A stretch of 20,091 nt of DNA, taken from the NCBI RefSeq assembly GCF_001279775.1, contig NZ_LGDG01000021.1, positions 1-20,091 of the forward strand, written 5' to 3'. Positions within the stretch are counted from its first letter, which is position 1. The number at the start of each line of letters is the position of its first letter. Shown piece by piece: positions 8,756-17,218 of the stretch. The position numbers and the translations under genes are program-made. Source of the DNA: Streptomyces sp. MMG1533. GTDB lineage: Bacteria > Actinomycetota > Actinomycetes > Streptomycetales > Streptomycetaceae. The notes under the pieces are model-generated. The model was given only the letters and a program-made list of their open reading frames with translations, had not been told where the DNA came from and searched no databases.

Positions 8756-8769
8756 CCGGTGTTCACCGG
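8756..8769. promoter_or_regulatory. Palindrome in the divergent promoter region of the NACHT gene
   Basis: CCGGTG (8756-8761) and CACCGG (8764-8769) are inverted around TT, in the 123-base gap between two divergent genes. The NACHT protein itself starts with a helix-turn-helix, so self-regulation here is conceivable. Clear -10/-35 boxes could not be assigned. Confidence 0.35.
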
Positions 8770-8827
8770 GGTTCAGGGCGAACAAAGATGAACGAAGACG
8801 GTCGCCCGAGAGATGGAGAAGCAGGAC

Positions 8828-11715
8828 ATGGGGGACGGGCACGAGGATCCGTTGGCGGAGCTCGCGCTGCGGCTGCGCACCCTCAGGGCGCAGCGGGGTC
8901 TGCAGATGGGCGGGTTGCAGCAGCGGACCGGGCTGGGGCGGACAACGGTCAGCCAGGCGCTGAACGGTCAAGTGGTGCCCTCCGAGGCCACGCTGGTGGC
9001 CTTGGCGAAGGCCCTGGGCACGGACGCGGAGCCATTGCTGGTCTTACGCCACGCCGCCGCGCGCATACCGCAGGTGCGTGATAACTATCCGCAGAGAGTT
9101 GTCCGCAGGCCTGTGCGGCCGAGAGCACAATCTTCGTTCGAGGAGCGGTACCTCAGCTACGTGGCGGAACGGCATTCACAGCTGACTGTCGTAGGGCTGG
9201 ATCTGAGCCGACCGGAACGTGCGCACTGGCCGCTGGACGCGGCGTACTTGAGCTTGGAACTGGCGGAGCGGCCAGAGGACTGGCCTGCAGGCGGTGAGGA
9301 AGCGGACCGGCCATCCGTCGTGGTGAAGCGTGCCGAGCACGCGTTGGCCAACTGTCGACGGGTTCTTCTGCGGGGGCTCGCCGGCAGTGGAAAGACGACA
9401 CTGCTGCAGTGGCTGGCTGTCGCCACGGCGCGCGATGAATTGCCTGAGGAACTGGCGGACTGGCGGGGGCGGATTCCGTTCGTCCTGCCGCTGCGGACGC
9501 TGGTGAGGCGTGGGCCCCTTCCGGAGCCACACGATTTCCTGTCTGCGGTCGGCACACCCCTGGCCGCCTCACAACCTGAGGGCTGGGCCGATGCCGTACT
9601 CGACAGGGGCGAGGCGCTGGTCCTGGTCGACGGCATCGACGAGGTTCCTCAAGAGCATCGGGGCGCCACGCGGGACTGGCTCGAGCGGCTCTTGGCGGCT
9701 TACAGGGACGCGCTCTTCGTGGTCACCACGCGTCCGTCCGCTGTGCCTGAACGCTGGCTTGCTTCGTCGCACTTCACCGAACTGTCGGTACGGCCCATGA
9801 GTGCCTCCGACACCGGAGTCTTCGTTCACCGGTGGCACACCGCAGCGCGACACCATGCAGCGACCGACGTCGAACGCTCACAGGTGCACGATCTCGAAGC
9901 GGCCCTCCAGGTCACGGTGCGTGCTCAGCGTGACCTTGCGCAGTTGTCCAGCACACCCCTGATGTGTGCGTTGATCTGCGCGCTGCACCGGGACCGCCGC
10001 GGTCATCTGCCTCACAGCCGCATGGAGTTGTACGAGGCGGCGCTGTCGATGCTGCTCGTACGCCGTGACCTGGAGCGCAGCATCGACGTCCCTGAAGGCA
10101 TTCAGCTCACCGAACACCAGAGCGTCCAGCTACTGCAGCGTCTGGCCTACTGGCTCATCCGCAACCGCCAGACCGAGATGGAACGTGCCACCTCGCTGGC
10201 CCTGGTCGACGATGCACTGCCGGCCATGCAGGCCGTGGCAGACCAGGGCACGGCCGACCAAGTCCTGACGCACCTGGTCGGCCGCAGCGGGCTCCTGCGC
10301 CAGCCCACCGCGGACACCATCGACTTCGTCCACCGCACCTTCCAGGACTACCTCGGGGCCAAAGCCGCCATCGAAGCCCACGACTTCCCGCTGCTGGTCA
10401 ACAACGCCCATGACGACCAGTGGGAGGACGTCGTACGGATGGCCATCGCCCATGCCAGGCCGACTGAAAGCGCTGATCTGCTCCGCCGCCTCGTCGAACG
10501 CGGTGACGACTCCATCTCCTGGCGGCCGCCAGCCTGCAGTACGCCACCGAAATCGAACCTGCCGTCCGCAGACTGGTCGAACAGCGTGCACGCGTCCTGA
10601 TGCCTCCCCGCTCCCAGGAGGAAGCGGAGGAACTTGCCGCGCTCGGGCCAGGCATCCTGGACCTGCTACCGGGACCCCAAGACCTGGAAAAGGATGAAGT
10701 GGGCCCCGTAGTTGAAACTGCCGCTGCCATCGGCGGCGACCATGCATACGCCTTCCTCCACCGCTTCATACAGTCCCTGACTGCTGACTCAGCACCCTTC
10801 GCGCTATCCCGGGGCTGGGAGCACTTCGGCGCTGACGAATACGCCCGCGACATCCTGCTCCCCTTCCGGGATCGTCTGCCTTTGGAGGTACACACCCGTG
10901 ACCAGCGCAACGCGCTCCGCCTCCTCAAGCCCGTCACCAGCATCGCTTTTCGAGAAGCGTTCACCGAAGACGAGATCGTTGAGTACCTCTCACCCGAACA
11001 CACCCATAGGCTGGAGATCTACTCAGGCCAACTGCTGACAGACTTGAAGTTCGTCCGCGAATTTCCTGCTTTGAATGAGCTCGCCGTCTCCGAATGCATC
11101 CAAATGGCGCACGTAGAAGACCTTGCGGGGCTACCGCTTCCAAAATTGCGTCTCCTTCACCTTCCGGACGAATTCTCCTTCAACGCACTGGATTCTCTGC
11201 CCGAGCTTACCGCCCTTGCCCTCTACACCCGCCTGCCCTGGGCGAGCCTGGCGGATCTGCCCGCACCAAAAAGCCTCACCTCAATAGCCCTAGGCGGCTG
11301 GATCGGCACACGCCTGGCCGGCGTCTCCAAATGGCAGCAACTACAAGAACTAATGATCAACTCCGCGCCCGACAACACAGAATGGCAAGAAATTGCCGTG
11401 CTCCCCCATCTGACAGAACTCTACATTTCGGACTACGACCTCAACCGCGCCGTTCCCATGAACAGCGTCACATATCTCCGCCTAGCGCCCGATTCCGACC
11501 CACAACTGGACCTGGTGCCAGACCTCTTCCCCAACCTCGAACGCTTCTTCATCAACTGCCGAGGAACGCAATCCGAAACAATCGACATCACTCCCCTGAG
11601 CCGGATCAATGGGCTCCAAGTCTCCATCAGTTATGCGAGCAAGGTCACCGGCCTGGAAAGATTCACCACGGACACAGTCGGGCTATACCCGCGGCCGCGA
11701 ACCGCAGGCACCTGA
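8828..11715 (+). pseudogene. HTH-NACHT NTPase with leucine-rich-repeat-like C-terminus, split by one frameshift
   Basis: This is a STAND-type ATPase read in two frames, about 962 aa if rejoined. Frame one (8828 to about 10507) has an Xre-like HTH at residues 10-65 (LRTLRAQRGLQ...TGLGRTTVSQALNG), Walker A GLAGSGKTT (183-191), Walker B ALVLVDGIDEV (263-273), the sensor-like FVVTTRPS (297-304), and the STPLMCALICALH and FVHRTFQDYLGAKAA motifs typical of NACHT proteins. Beyond ERGDD it runs into unrelated sequence and stops at 10600. Frame two, open from 10507, continues the protein as LHLLAAASLQYATEIEPAV and then a leucine-rich-repeat-like region (about 11000-11650; LPKLRLLHLPD, LPELTALALY, LPHLTELYIS), stopping at 11715. 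Restoring one C near 10507 (GACC-GACTCC) would rejoin the frames. ATG 8828 is preferred over ATG 8813 because GCAGGA lies 2 bases before it. Bacterial NACHT proteins (bNACHT) sense phage and trigger abortive responses; the LRR would be the sensor. As read, the gene yields a 590-aa protein without the LRR. Confidence 0.8.
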
Positions 11716-11867
11716 GCCGCCCCTCGGGCCAGGCTCGCGCACGCAAACCTGCCTGCCTCCCGCACAGCCTCGTCAGGGCTGGGGAACCTCACCGCATCGT
11801 CCCCTGCCAGACGCACTTCCTAGCACCCAGAACAAACATGGCTCACGCTCTCCCCACCTCTAGATAA

Positions 11868-13147
11868 TCGACATTCGCGCCGTGGATTCCGTTGCCCTGT
11901 TGGACCCGAAGGGCGCGCCGCACGATATCGTGCAGGCCATCGGTCGTGCTCTGCGGCAGAAGCCAGGACAGGGGAAACTCGCGTCTCTGATTGTGCCGGT
12001 TTTCTTGCAGCCAGGAGAACGACCGGAGGACATGTTCACTTCCGGATCGTATCGGCCGTTGGTGAAGGTTCTCGAAGGTCTTCGGGCTCATGATGAAGAG
12101 GCCGTGGAATTGCTGGCGATCCCTCAGGAGCCCCAGAAGGACATGGTGCAGCCGTCCGAGAGTATCGGCACGGCACCCGAGGACGGGGAAGAGGAATCCA
12201 GGCTGTTGCTCCGTTTCGCGGCCCCCAGGGATCCGGTGATGGTCGCGGACTGGGTGTCCTTCAACGTCATCGACACCGAGAAGCAGGACTGGGCGCGCGG
12301 CTGGGCAGCACTCAAGAAGTTCGCGGAGCGCGAGCACCACGCCCGCGTGCCCTACGGACACCGGGAGGGCGCGACACCGCTTGGACAATGGGTGGCAGAA
12401 CAGCGACGGGCGTACGGGGCGGGGGAGATGAGCGGCCAGCGCGCCCGACGGCTGGAGCAGCTCGGCATGGTCTGGTCCGTGGCGGATGAGCGGTTCCAGG
12501 AGAACCTGGAAGCCGCGAAGGCGTACTACGCCGAACACTGGACCCTCTGTGCTCCGAGGTCCGCAGTGGCCCTGTCCAGGCCGGTAGGACAGTGGTTGAG
12601 CAATTTGCGCCGCCCCGGTGCGCTGGACAGGCACCCGGAGTGGGAGACAGCCCTGCACGAGGTCGATGAGCACTGGAATCCGGCGTGGCCGGTGGACTGG
12701 CAGCGGCACTACGCCGCCGTACGCGAGCTGCTGCGTGAAGAGGCCGGCGTGACCGAGCTGCAGCCGGGGATCACCTGCCACGGAATGGACGTCGGACGGT
12801 GGCTCCAGAAGAACCGTCAGCACGCCGTCTGGCAGGGGCTGATGGAGGGGCAGCGCGAGCTCCTGGAGGCGATCGGCGTCATGCCGCTGCCGCCAGAGCA
12901 GGAAGCCCCCGCCAAGGCCCCCAAGGCGGCCTCTGGCGCGTTCGAGCGGGGCATTTCGGCCCTGGCGCAATACAAGGCGCGTACGGGCTCCCTGGCGCCC
13001 GCCAGAGGCCACACAGAGCGGCTGGAGGACGGAACTGAGGTTCGACTTGGGGTGTTCCTGAGTAACAGCAAAAGCAGGCGGGGGAAGCTAACCGCGGACA
13101 AGCTCGCTGCGCTGGCCGCGCTCGGGTTGGAGTGGGCGGCATCCTGA
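11868..13147 (+). pseudogene. 5'-truncated second copy of the HA helicase
   Basis: From codon ATC (11867) onward the sequence aligns with the intact helicase from codon GTC (1474). It retains the end of motif V (DIRAVDS), motif VI QAIGRALR and all four HA repeats, ending EWAAS where the intact copy ends EWAAA. The Walker A, DEAH and TATP motifs are absent, and an in-frame TAG lies at 11861 just before the homology starts. A GTG at 11882 could start a 421-aa product, but no ribosome binding site precedes it. Helicase activity is not possible. Upstream of 11867 there is no similarity to helicase sequence, so the break is abrupt. It could be a deletion remnant or the displaced 3' end of a gene interrupted by an integrative element. 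Confidence 0.85.
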
Positions 13148-13161
13148 CGCTGTCGGGCGGG

Positions 13162-13186
13162 CCCCGGGTGCTGTGTGCGCCCGGGG
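13162..13186 (+). terminator. GC-rich hairpin after the truncated helicase copy
   Basis: CCCCGGG (13162-13168) pairs with CCCGGGG (13180-13186) over an 11-base loop, 15 bases after the stop of the helicase remnant; TCTT follows. It could act as a terminator. Nothing gene-like was found in the rest of the 291-base gap (13148-13438). Confidence 0.45.
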
Positions 13187-13279
13187 TCTTCGCTGTCCCG
13201 GGCCTGCGGCATCGCACTGGAGTGCGTGTAGGCGCTGGTATCCGGGCCGCTCCCCCTGCGGCTATGTGGCGCCCGCGAA

Positions 13280-13294
13280 GCCGTCCGAGACGGC
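13280..13294. terminator. Hairpin downstream of the SMC-like operon
   Basis: GCCGTC (13280-13285) pairs with GACGGC (13289-13294) over the 3-base loop CGA. It lies about 145 bases beyond the SMC gene's stop codon in its direction of transcription. This is the nearest obvious stem on that side, but it has no T tract and the distance is long. Confidence 0.25.
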
Positions 13295-13438
13295 ATCCGG
13301 CGCCTCGCGAGGGGGGTGCGTCACCTTTCTGGACAGTCGCGCTCCGGAAGTTGGGCGTCAAATGGGCGTAAGACAGGACAGGAGGAAGCCGGTCGGGGAG
13401 CGCCAGGCGGCCTGCCCCTCCGTGTCCAGACGTGGCCG

Positions 13439-15373
13439 TCAGCTCTCGGGTTCGCCGATGTAGGTGTTCGGCATAATGATCTGTTCAATATCAGGGGAGA
13501 GAAGTGGTACTGGTACGGCCTGCGTAGAAATCACCTGTGCGCCGGTGGCTTGGGCGGCATCGGCAATGTCACGGAGAACTTCGTGAACGACGTCGCTTGC
13601 GATTCCCTGCTGGAAGGGGTTGTCGAGCATGAGAAGTCCCGGGTACGGGCAGTCGTCCCCCAGGTCCCTGGCCAGGAATAGTAGGGCCCTGCTATAGGCG
13701 AGGAAGAACAACACTCGCGCTTCGGCTCCGAGAACTTGGTTCCAGGGGCGGGTCCCGACGTAGAAGGTCAGGTCGTCCGCGCTGATCGCCACATTCCCTG
13801 CTACCCAGACATCATCGCGGTGGCGGTTGAGGAATTCGTTCATCCGATCAGCGAACAGGGCGCAGCGGTCGATGGGTGTTCTCCCTGTGGTGGGGGTTTC
13901 ATCGAGTTGCTGCTTCAGTCGGTTCAGTCTGTCTTGGGCCGCTTGGCTCGTCTGCGTGGCGACAGTCTTGCGGGTGAGCATCTGCTCGATGGCGGGCAGC
14001 GCCATGAGTTTTTGCTCCAAGGTGGCGGTCTGGGCGGCCATCTCTTCGAGTCTGGCCATGAACGGTGCGAGGCGGGCGGCCCGGTCGACGTTCAGCTGCC
14101 TGGCGATGTCTTGATGGGTGCTCTGGGCGTGCCGGTGGTCGGCTTTTGCTTGGTCGAGGTCGCGGCTGGTTCGGGCGATGACTTCCTGTAGGTCGTCGGC
14201 CTCTGCGGCCAGGGACCGCTTCTCCAGTTCCCCGCGTCGTCTGCGCTGGTCCTCGGTCACTGGCTGGGTGCAGACGTAGCAAGTGCCCGCTGGGTGATCG
14301 CGATGGATGTCGATCTTCTGCTCGCAGGCAGGACACAGGCGCACCGGCAGGCTGTCGAAGATGTCGACGGAGGCTAGAAGGCGTTCCATGCGGGCGATCT
14401 CTGCCCGAACCGTGTTGTGAGACTGCATGTGGGCAGTCAGGACCTGCTCGAGGCCGGCGGCGGTCTCGGCGGTGCTTGTGAGGCTCTGGGTCGCGTGCTC
14501 GTACTGCTGCGACAGAGTGGCGTCGTAGCCATGGCTCACTGCTCCGGCATCGCCTTCTTGGCGTCCTCCGGCAACAACCTGCTCCACTTCGCGGGTCAGC
14601 TGGGAACGTTGCCTGACAACCGCGTCGAGCTCGGCCCGCAAGTCGGTTCTGATGGAGTTGACCTGCTGCTCGCTCCTGGGTGTTGGAAGCTGCAGGTTCT
14701 GGCAGACGGCTGCGACGGCTCGGTCTGTGCTGTCATGCACCTCTCGTTCGGCCGCCTGCGCCTGCGCGAGTCGGCGTTGTGCTGCCGCAAGCTCGAAGTC
14801 GTGGTTGCTGTACCTGGTCGGGGCGAAACCCAAGAGGTAGCTGATGACGGCTCGCCTCAGAAACTCTTGTTCCTTGTCAGCGAACTGAGTCCACGAGTCC
14901 TCGTTGCGGTAGATGTGGCGCAGCACGCTGCGGAACGTCAGAGGTGTGAGCTCGGTGGCGGTGGTTGCCTGGATGCCTTTGGGAATACTAAGGATCGGCC
15001 AGCCAAGCTTGTGCAGGATACGGTCGGAGAACTCGCCGACAGGGAATTCGTCGCCGTCCAGTACGACCTTGTTCTGGCGCCCGTACTGGAGGCTGCGCCG
15101 GATCTCCGTTTGAGCGCCGTCCAGGGCCAGTTCGATGCTGACCTCTACGTACTCGTCGGCCACGGCCGCCTTCAGGGCCTCGGTCGGGCTGTCCCGGTTG
15201 CCGAGACAGTAGTCGATGGCCTTGAGCGTGGTGGTCTTCGAGCTGTTCCTGACGCCAGACAGAACGCTGAGGCCGGCGGTGTTGAACGCGTACGTATCCA
15301 TCTCGCCCGACGTGTGCACCAGCGTGACCGACTTGACTCTCAGCCCTTTGCGGAAGGGTGTCGGGGTCGTCAT
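13439..15373 (-). CDS. SMC/Rad50-like ATPase of a Lamassu/DdmABC-type (ABC-3C) defence operon
   Basis: This 644-aa protein is the third gene of the operon. The N-terminal ATPase half carries a P-loop-like GVRNSSKTT at residues 40-48, with Ser in place of the usual second Gly, followed by LKAIDYCLG. The central part (about 200-540) is mostly predicted coiled coil. It is interrupted by two CxxC pairs (Cys347/350 and Cys365/368), a zinc-hook or zinc-ribbon position as in Rad50 and DdmC/LmuB. The C-terminal half has GAEAR at the signature position and a Walker-B-like GLLMLDNPFQQG (Asp584, Asn585). In known systems this ATPase senses unusual DNA such as DNA ends or replication intermediates and activates the effector. 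ATG 15373 overlaps the upstream TGA (ATGA), which fixes the start; the longer open frame to 15904 lies over the neighbouring gene. Confidence 0.88.
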   Translation of the reverse strand: MTTPTPFRKGLRVKSVTLVHTSGEMDTYAFNTAGLSVLSGVRNSSKTTTLKAIDYCLGNRDSPTEALKAAVADEYVEVSIELALDGAQTEIRRSLQYGRQNKVVLDGDEFPVGEFSDRILHKLGWPILSIPKGIQATTATELTPLTFRSVLRHIYRNEDSWTQFADKEQEFLRRAVISYLLGFAPTRYSNHDFELAAAQRRLAQAQAAEREVHDSTDRAVAAVCQNLQLPTPRSEQQVNSIRTDLRAELDAVVRQRSQLTREVEQVVAGGRQEGDAGAVSHGYDATLSQQYEHATQSLTSTAETAAGLEQVLTAHMQSHNTVRAEIARMERLLASVDIFDSLPVRLCPACEQKIDIHRDHPAGTCYVCTQPVTEDQRRRRGELEKRSLAAEADDLQEVIARTSRDLDQAKADHRHAQSTHQDIARQLNVDRAARLAPFMARLEEMAAQTATLEQKLMALPAIEQMLTRKTVATQTSQAAQDRLNRLKQQLDETPTTGRTPIDRCALFADRMNEFLNRHRDDVWVAGNVAISADDLTFYVGTRPWNQVLGAEARVLFFLAYSRALLFLARDLGDDCPYPGLLMLDNPFQQGIASDVVHEVLRDIADAAQATGAQVISTQAVPVPLLSPDIEQIIMPNTYIGEPES

Positions 15374-15951
15374 GGCCTGATCTCCTGGTTGTAGGCGAGG
15401 TCCGCCACTTCCTCGGGGAAGAGTTGGTAGACAAGGTTCTTCAGGTCGGTCCCGGACCACTGCGCCAGGTTGTCCCTCATGGCGCGGCATCGAGTGACGA
15501 TGGGGTGGAATTCGTCCATGTCCGCCAGCGCTGCGGCCGCTCGCTTTCCTGCCGGGGTCAAGCGGACGCGCTCTGGTCTGTGACTGGAGGTGATAGTGAT
15601 GAGACCGCGGGCCATGAGGAAGGCCAGAAACTGGCGGTAGCGGGGGTCCCAGGGACCGAACCGGTACCGGATCATCGGGGCCTCTACTTCCTCGGGCATC
15701 GATGCGCGAAAAGCGCCCTGGCCGCTCAGGGTGTCGGCTAGTTCCGTGTGCGCGCGCTCGAGGAAGGCCGGGTAGCGCAGAAAGAAGTCGAGCTTCGCGA
15801 GCTTGGTGCGGCCGGCGATATGAGGACCGGGGGCACTGCCGCACTCGGCAACCAGGAGCAGTAGCCGAGAGGCGTGAAAGGCTGGCGAGTCGTCGGGGTC
15901 CCATGGCCGGTGGGGCGGCGGGACGGCGCTCGCGCCGATGCTATGAAGCAT
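15370..15951 (-). CDS. Winged-helix middle component (DdmB/LmuC-like, ABC-3C middle component)
   Basis: This 193-aa protein lies between the effector and the SMC-like ATPase. Residues 25-62 (SRLLLLVAECG...GRTKLAKLDFFLRYP) and 94-140 (IRYRFGPWDPRY, then FLMARGLITI and VRLTPAGKRAAA) form a winged-helix pattern that I associate with middle components of ABC-three-component systems. The role is probably to bridge the ATPase and the nuclease, or to contact DNA; this is inferred from gene order. ATG 15951 lies inside the effector's last codons (11-base overlap with its TAG) and the stop overlaps the next ATG, so all three genes are translationally coupled. The frame is open to 15990 but the overlap start is more natural. 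Confidence 0.75.
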   Translation of the reverse strand: MLHSIGASAVPPPHRPWDPDDSPAFHASRLLLLVAECGSAPGPHIAGRTKLAKLDFFLRYPAFLERAHTELADTLSGQGAFRASMPEEVEAPMIRYRFGPWDPRYRQFLAFLMARGLITITSSHRPERVRLTPAGKRAAAALADMDEFHPIVTRCRAMRDNLAQWSGTDLKNLVYQLFPEEVADLAYNQEIRP

Positions 15952-17013
15952 CGGCGTACCGGTTCTGACAGCGAGCGGTGATGTCCGCAAGTACGGCGTG
16001 AGCTCGAGCGAGGGACACGGTGCCGCTACTCACCGCGGGGAGGCCTTCTACGCGGGTCAGCGTCTCGAAGTATGCCTCTGAGCCAGCGGGGATGCGTCCG
16101 GCGCGTCGTTCAGCCATGACGCGTGAGCAGATGGCGTGGACTTCGTCGGCGAAGGCGTCCATCGCCTCGCGGGCTGGACCGAGGCTGGCACGCCAGGCAC
16201 GACGGTACTTCAGCGCGTTGTCCAGGTGCCCTGCCGCTTCGTCTGACGGGACCCCGGCGACCGCGAGCTTGTCAGTGAGTTTCGTGAGAGGCGCAGTGCT
16301 TCCGTCCGGCCTTCGCCCGGTGGCCCGTGTGATCGCTTCATTGAGCATGTCTTGGAAGTCACGGCTGCCCACCTTGCGTGGCACTGGAGCAAGCGCGTCG
16401 CGTGCGATCCGAACTCCGAGCCAGACCAGGACGTCTTCGATGTCAGTGGTCAAGGGCGGCTGACCCAAGATCTTGGTCACGATCGGTCCGAGCCGACGTA
16501 GAGCCCTGTCCTCAACCTGCTCGATCGTGCGGCCCTCAACAAGGACCTCTAGACGGTCGACGCACCAGCCGATGTCGCGGCCTTCGGGAAGATCCACGCC
16601 TTTGAGCCGAACAATGATGTCATCACGGATCTTCAACGGGACAGGGCCACGCTGCTGTCCGCGATCGATGACGAAGGCATGGAAGTCGACGTGCGGACTC
16701 TCGTTGACGATGAAGGTGAACCGAGTCTCGGCTGGAAGTGGCTTCCCGAGGAACAGCTTTCCCAGGTAGCTCGTCTCTGGCTTCTTCGGAATGTCCGGTG
16801 CGCACACGTTGGCGACACTGTGCCGCTTGCCGGCTTCTTCGATCGGTATGCGGGCGCGTCACCGTTACTACAGACGATGTCTTCCAGGTCCTCCCAGGAG
16901 ACCTGAGTCCACATGCCCTCATGCATGTCGAGGCAGTCCAGAAGCGTCACTGCGTCTTGGTAGGCGAAGCCGCGCCGACTTCGGCGTCCGCCGTCAGCCG
17001 GCGCTGCAGACAT
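15941..17013 (-). pseudogene. DUF4297/Cap4-like nuclease effector (DdmA/LmuA-like), frameshifted at the expected catalytic motif
   Basis: This is the first gene of the operon, read in two frames. The N-terminal frame (17013-16845, residues 1-57) has RRGFAYQDAVTLLDCL and then SWEDLEDIVCSNGD, the start expected of DUF4297/Cap4-type nucleases, with the acidic EDLED catalytic region. The downstream frame resumes at ATC 16843 with IEEAGKRHSVANVCAPDIP and continues 300 residues (KPETSYLGKLFLGKPLP, then TRFTFIVNE and so on) to TAG at 15941. The QxK residues that normally follow the acidic motif are in neither frame, so one base, or 1+3n bases (13 would remove QVKT plus one), seems to be missing at 16843-16846. 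ATG 17013 is preferred over the upstream TTG at 17052. The intact protein would degrade DNA on activation. As read it is inactive, although an internal GTG at 16807 could give a 288-aa C-terminal product. Confidence 0.72.
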
Positions 17014-17110
17014 CCGCGCCCCGATGCGTCTTGCGCCCGTAAGGCGACACAAAACTGACTGACGACCCTGTGGCTCGCACCCACACCCCCTAGATCATCC
17101 AAGGCGGCCA

Positions 17111-17140
17111 AGTACACCACCGAGTAACAGAGTGTGGCAA
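17111..17140 (-). promoter_or_regulatory. Candidate promoter of the DdmABC/Lamassu-like operon
   Basis: On the minus strand TTGCCA (17140-17135) and TGTACT (17116-17111) are separated by 18 bases. They match the sigma-70-type consensus at 5 of 6 and 4 of 6 positions. The site lies about 100 bases before the effector ATG, leaving a leader of moderate length. No other good pair was seen in this gap. Confidence 0.35.
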
Positions 17141-17218
17141 TACGCATGACGATCAGCGACGAAGTTGCCCGTCTCACCGCCCTTGCCGGTCGTTACCTCC
17201 GAGCGGTTCAGCTACCGA

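Larger units (their letters stand above)
1488..11889. mobile_element. Possible integrative element bounded by helicase-gene att sites (inferred)
   Basis: Both proposed boundaries contain the 9-mer CGTGGATTC (1488-1496 and 11881-11889). It sits in an imperfect 36-base match (29 of 36 identical) at the motif V codons of two helicase copies. Between them lie a Tn554-type tnpABC-like operon, the tandem winged-helix gene, the small membrane gene and the HTH-NACHT gene. The arrangement fits an element that inserts in the helicase gene, supplies a replacement 3' end (1488-2763) and pushes the original 3' end to its other side (11881-13147). No terminal inverted repeats were seen, and exact ends cannot be fixed without an unoccupied site. 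A simple duplication with deletion is the alternative. Confidence 0.4.

Noticed and set aside
11882..13147. The truncated helicase copy as a functional HA-only protein
   Set aside because: No ribosome binding site precedes GTG 11882, the homology continues upstream of it to 11867, and an in-frame TAG sits at 11861. It reads as a remnant.
13148..13438. A tRNA or small RNA gene in the gap before the SMC operon
   Set aside because: Hairpins are present (13162-13186, 13280-13294) but no cloverleaf, anticodon arm or CCA end could be formed.
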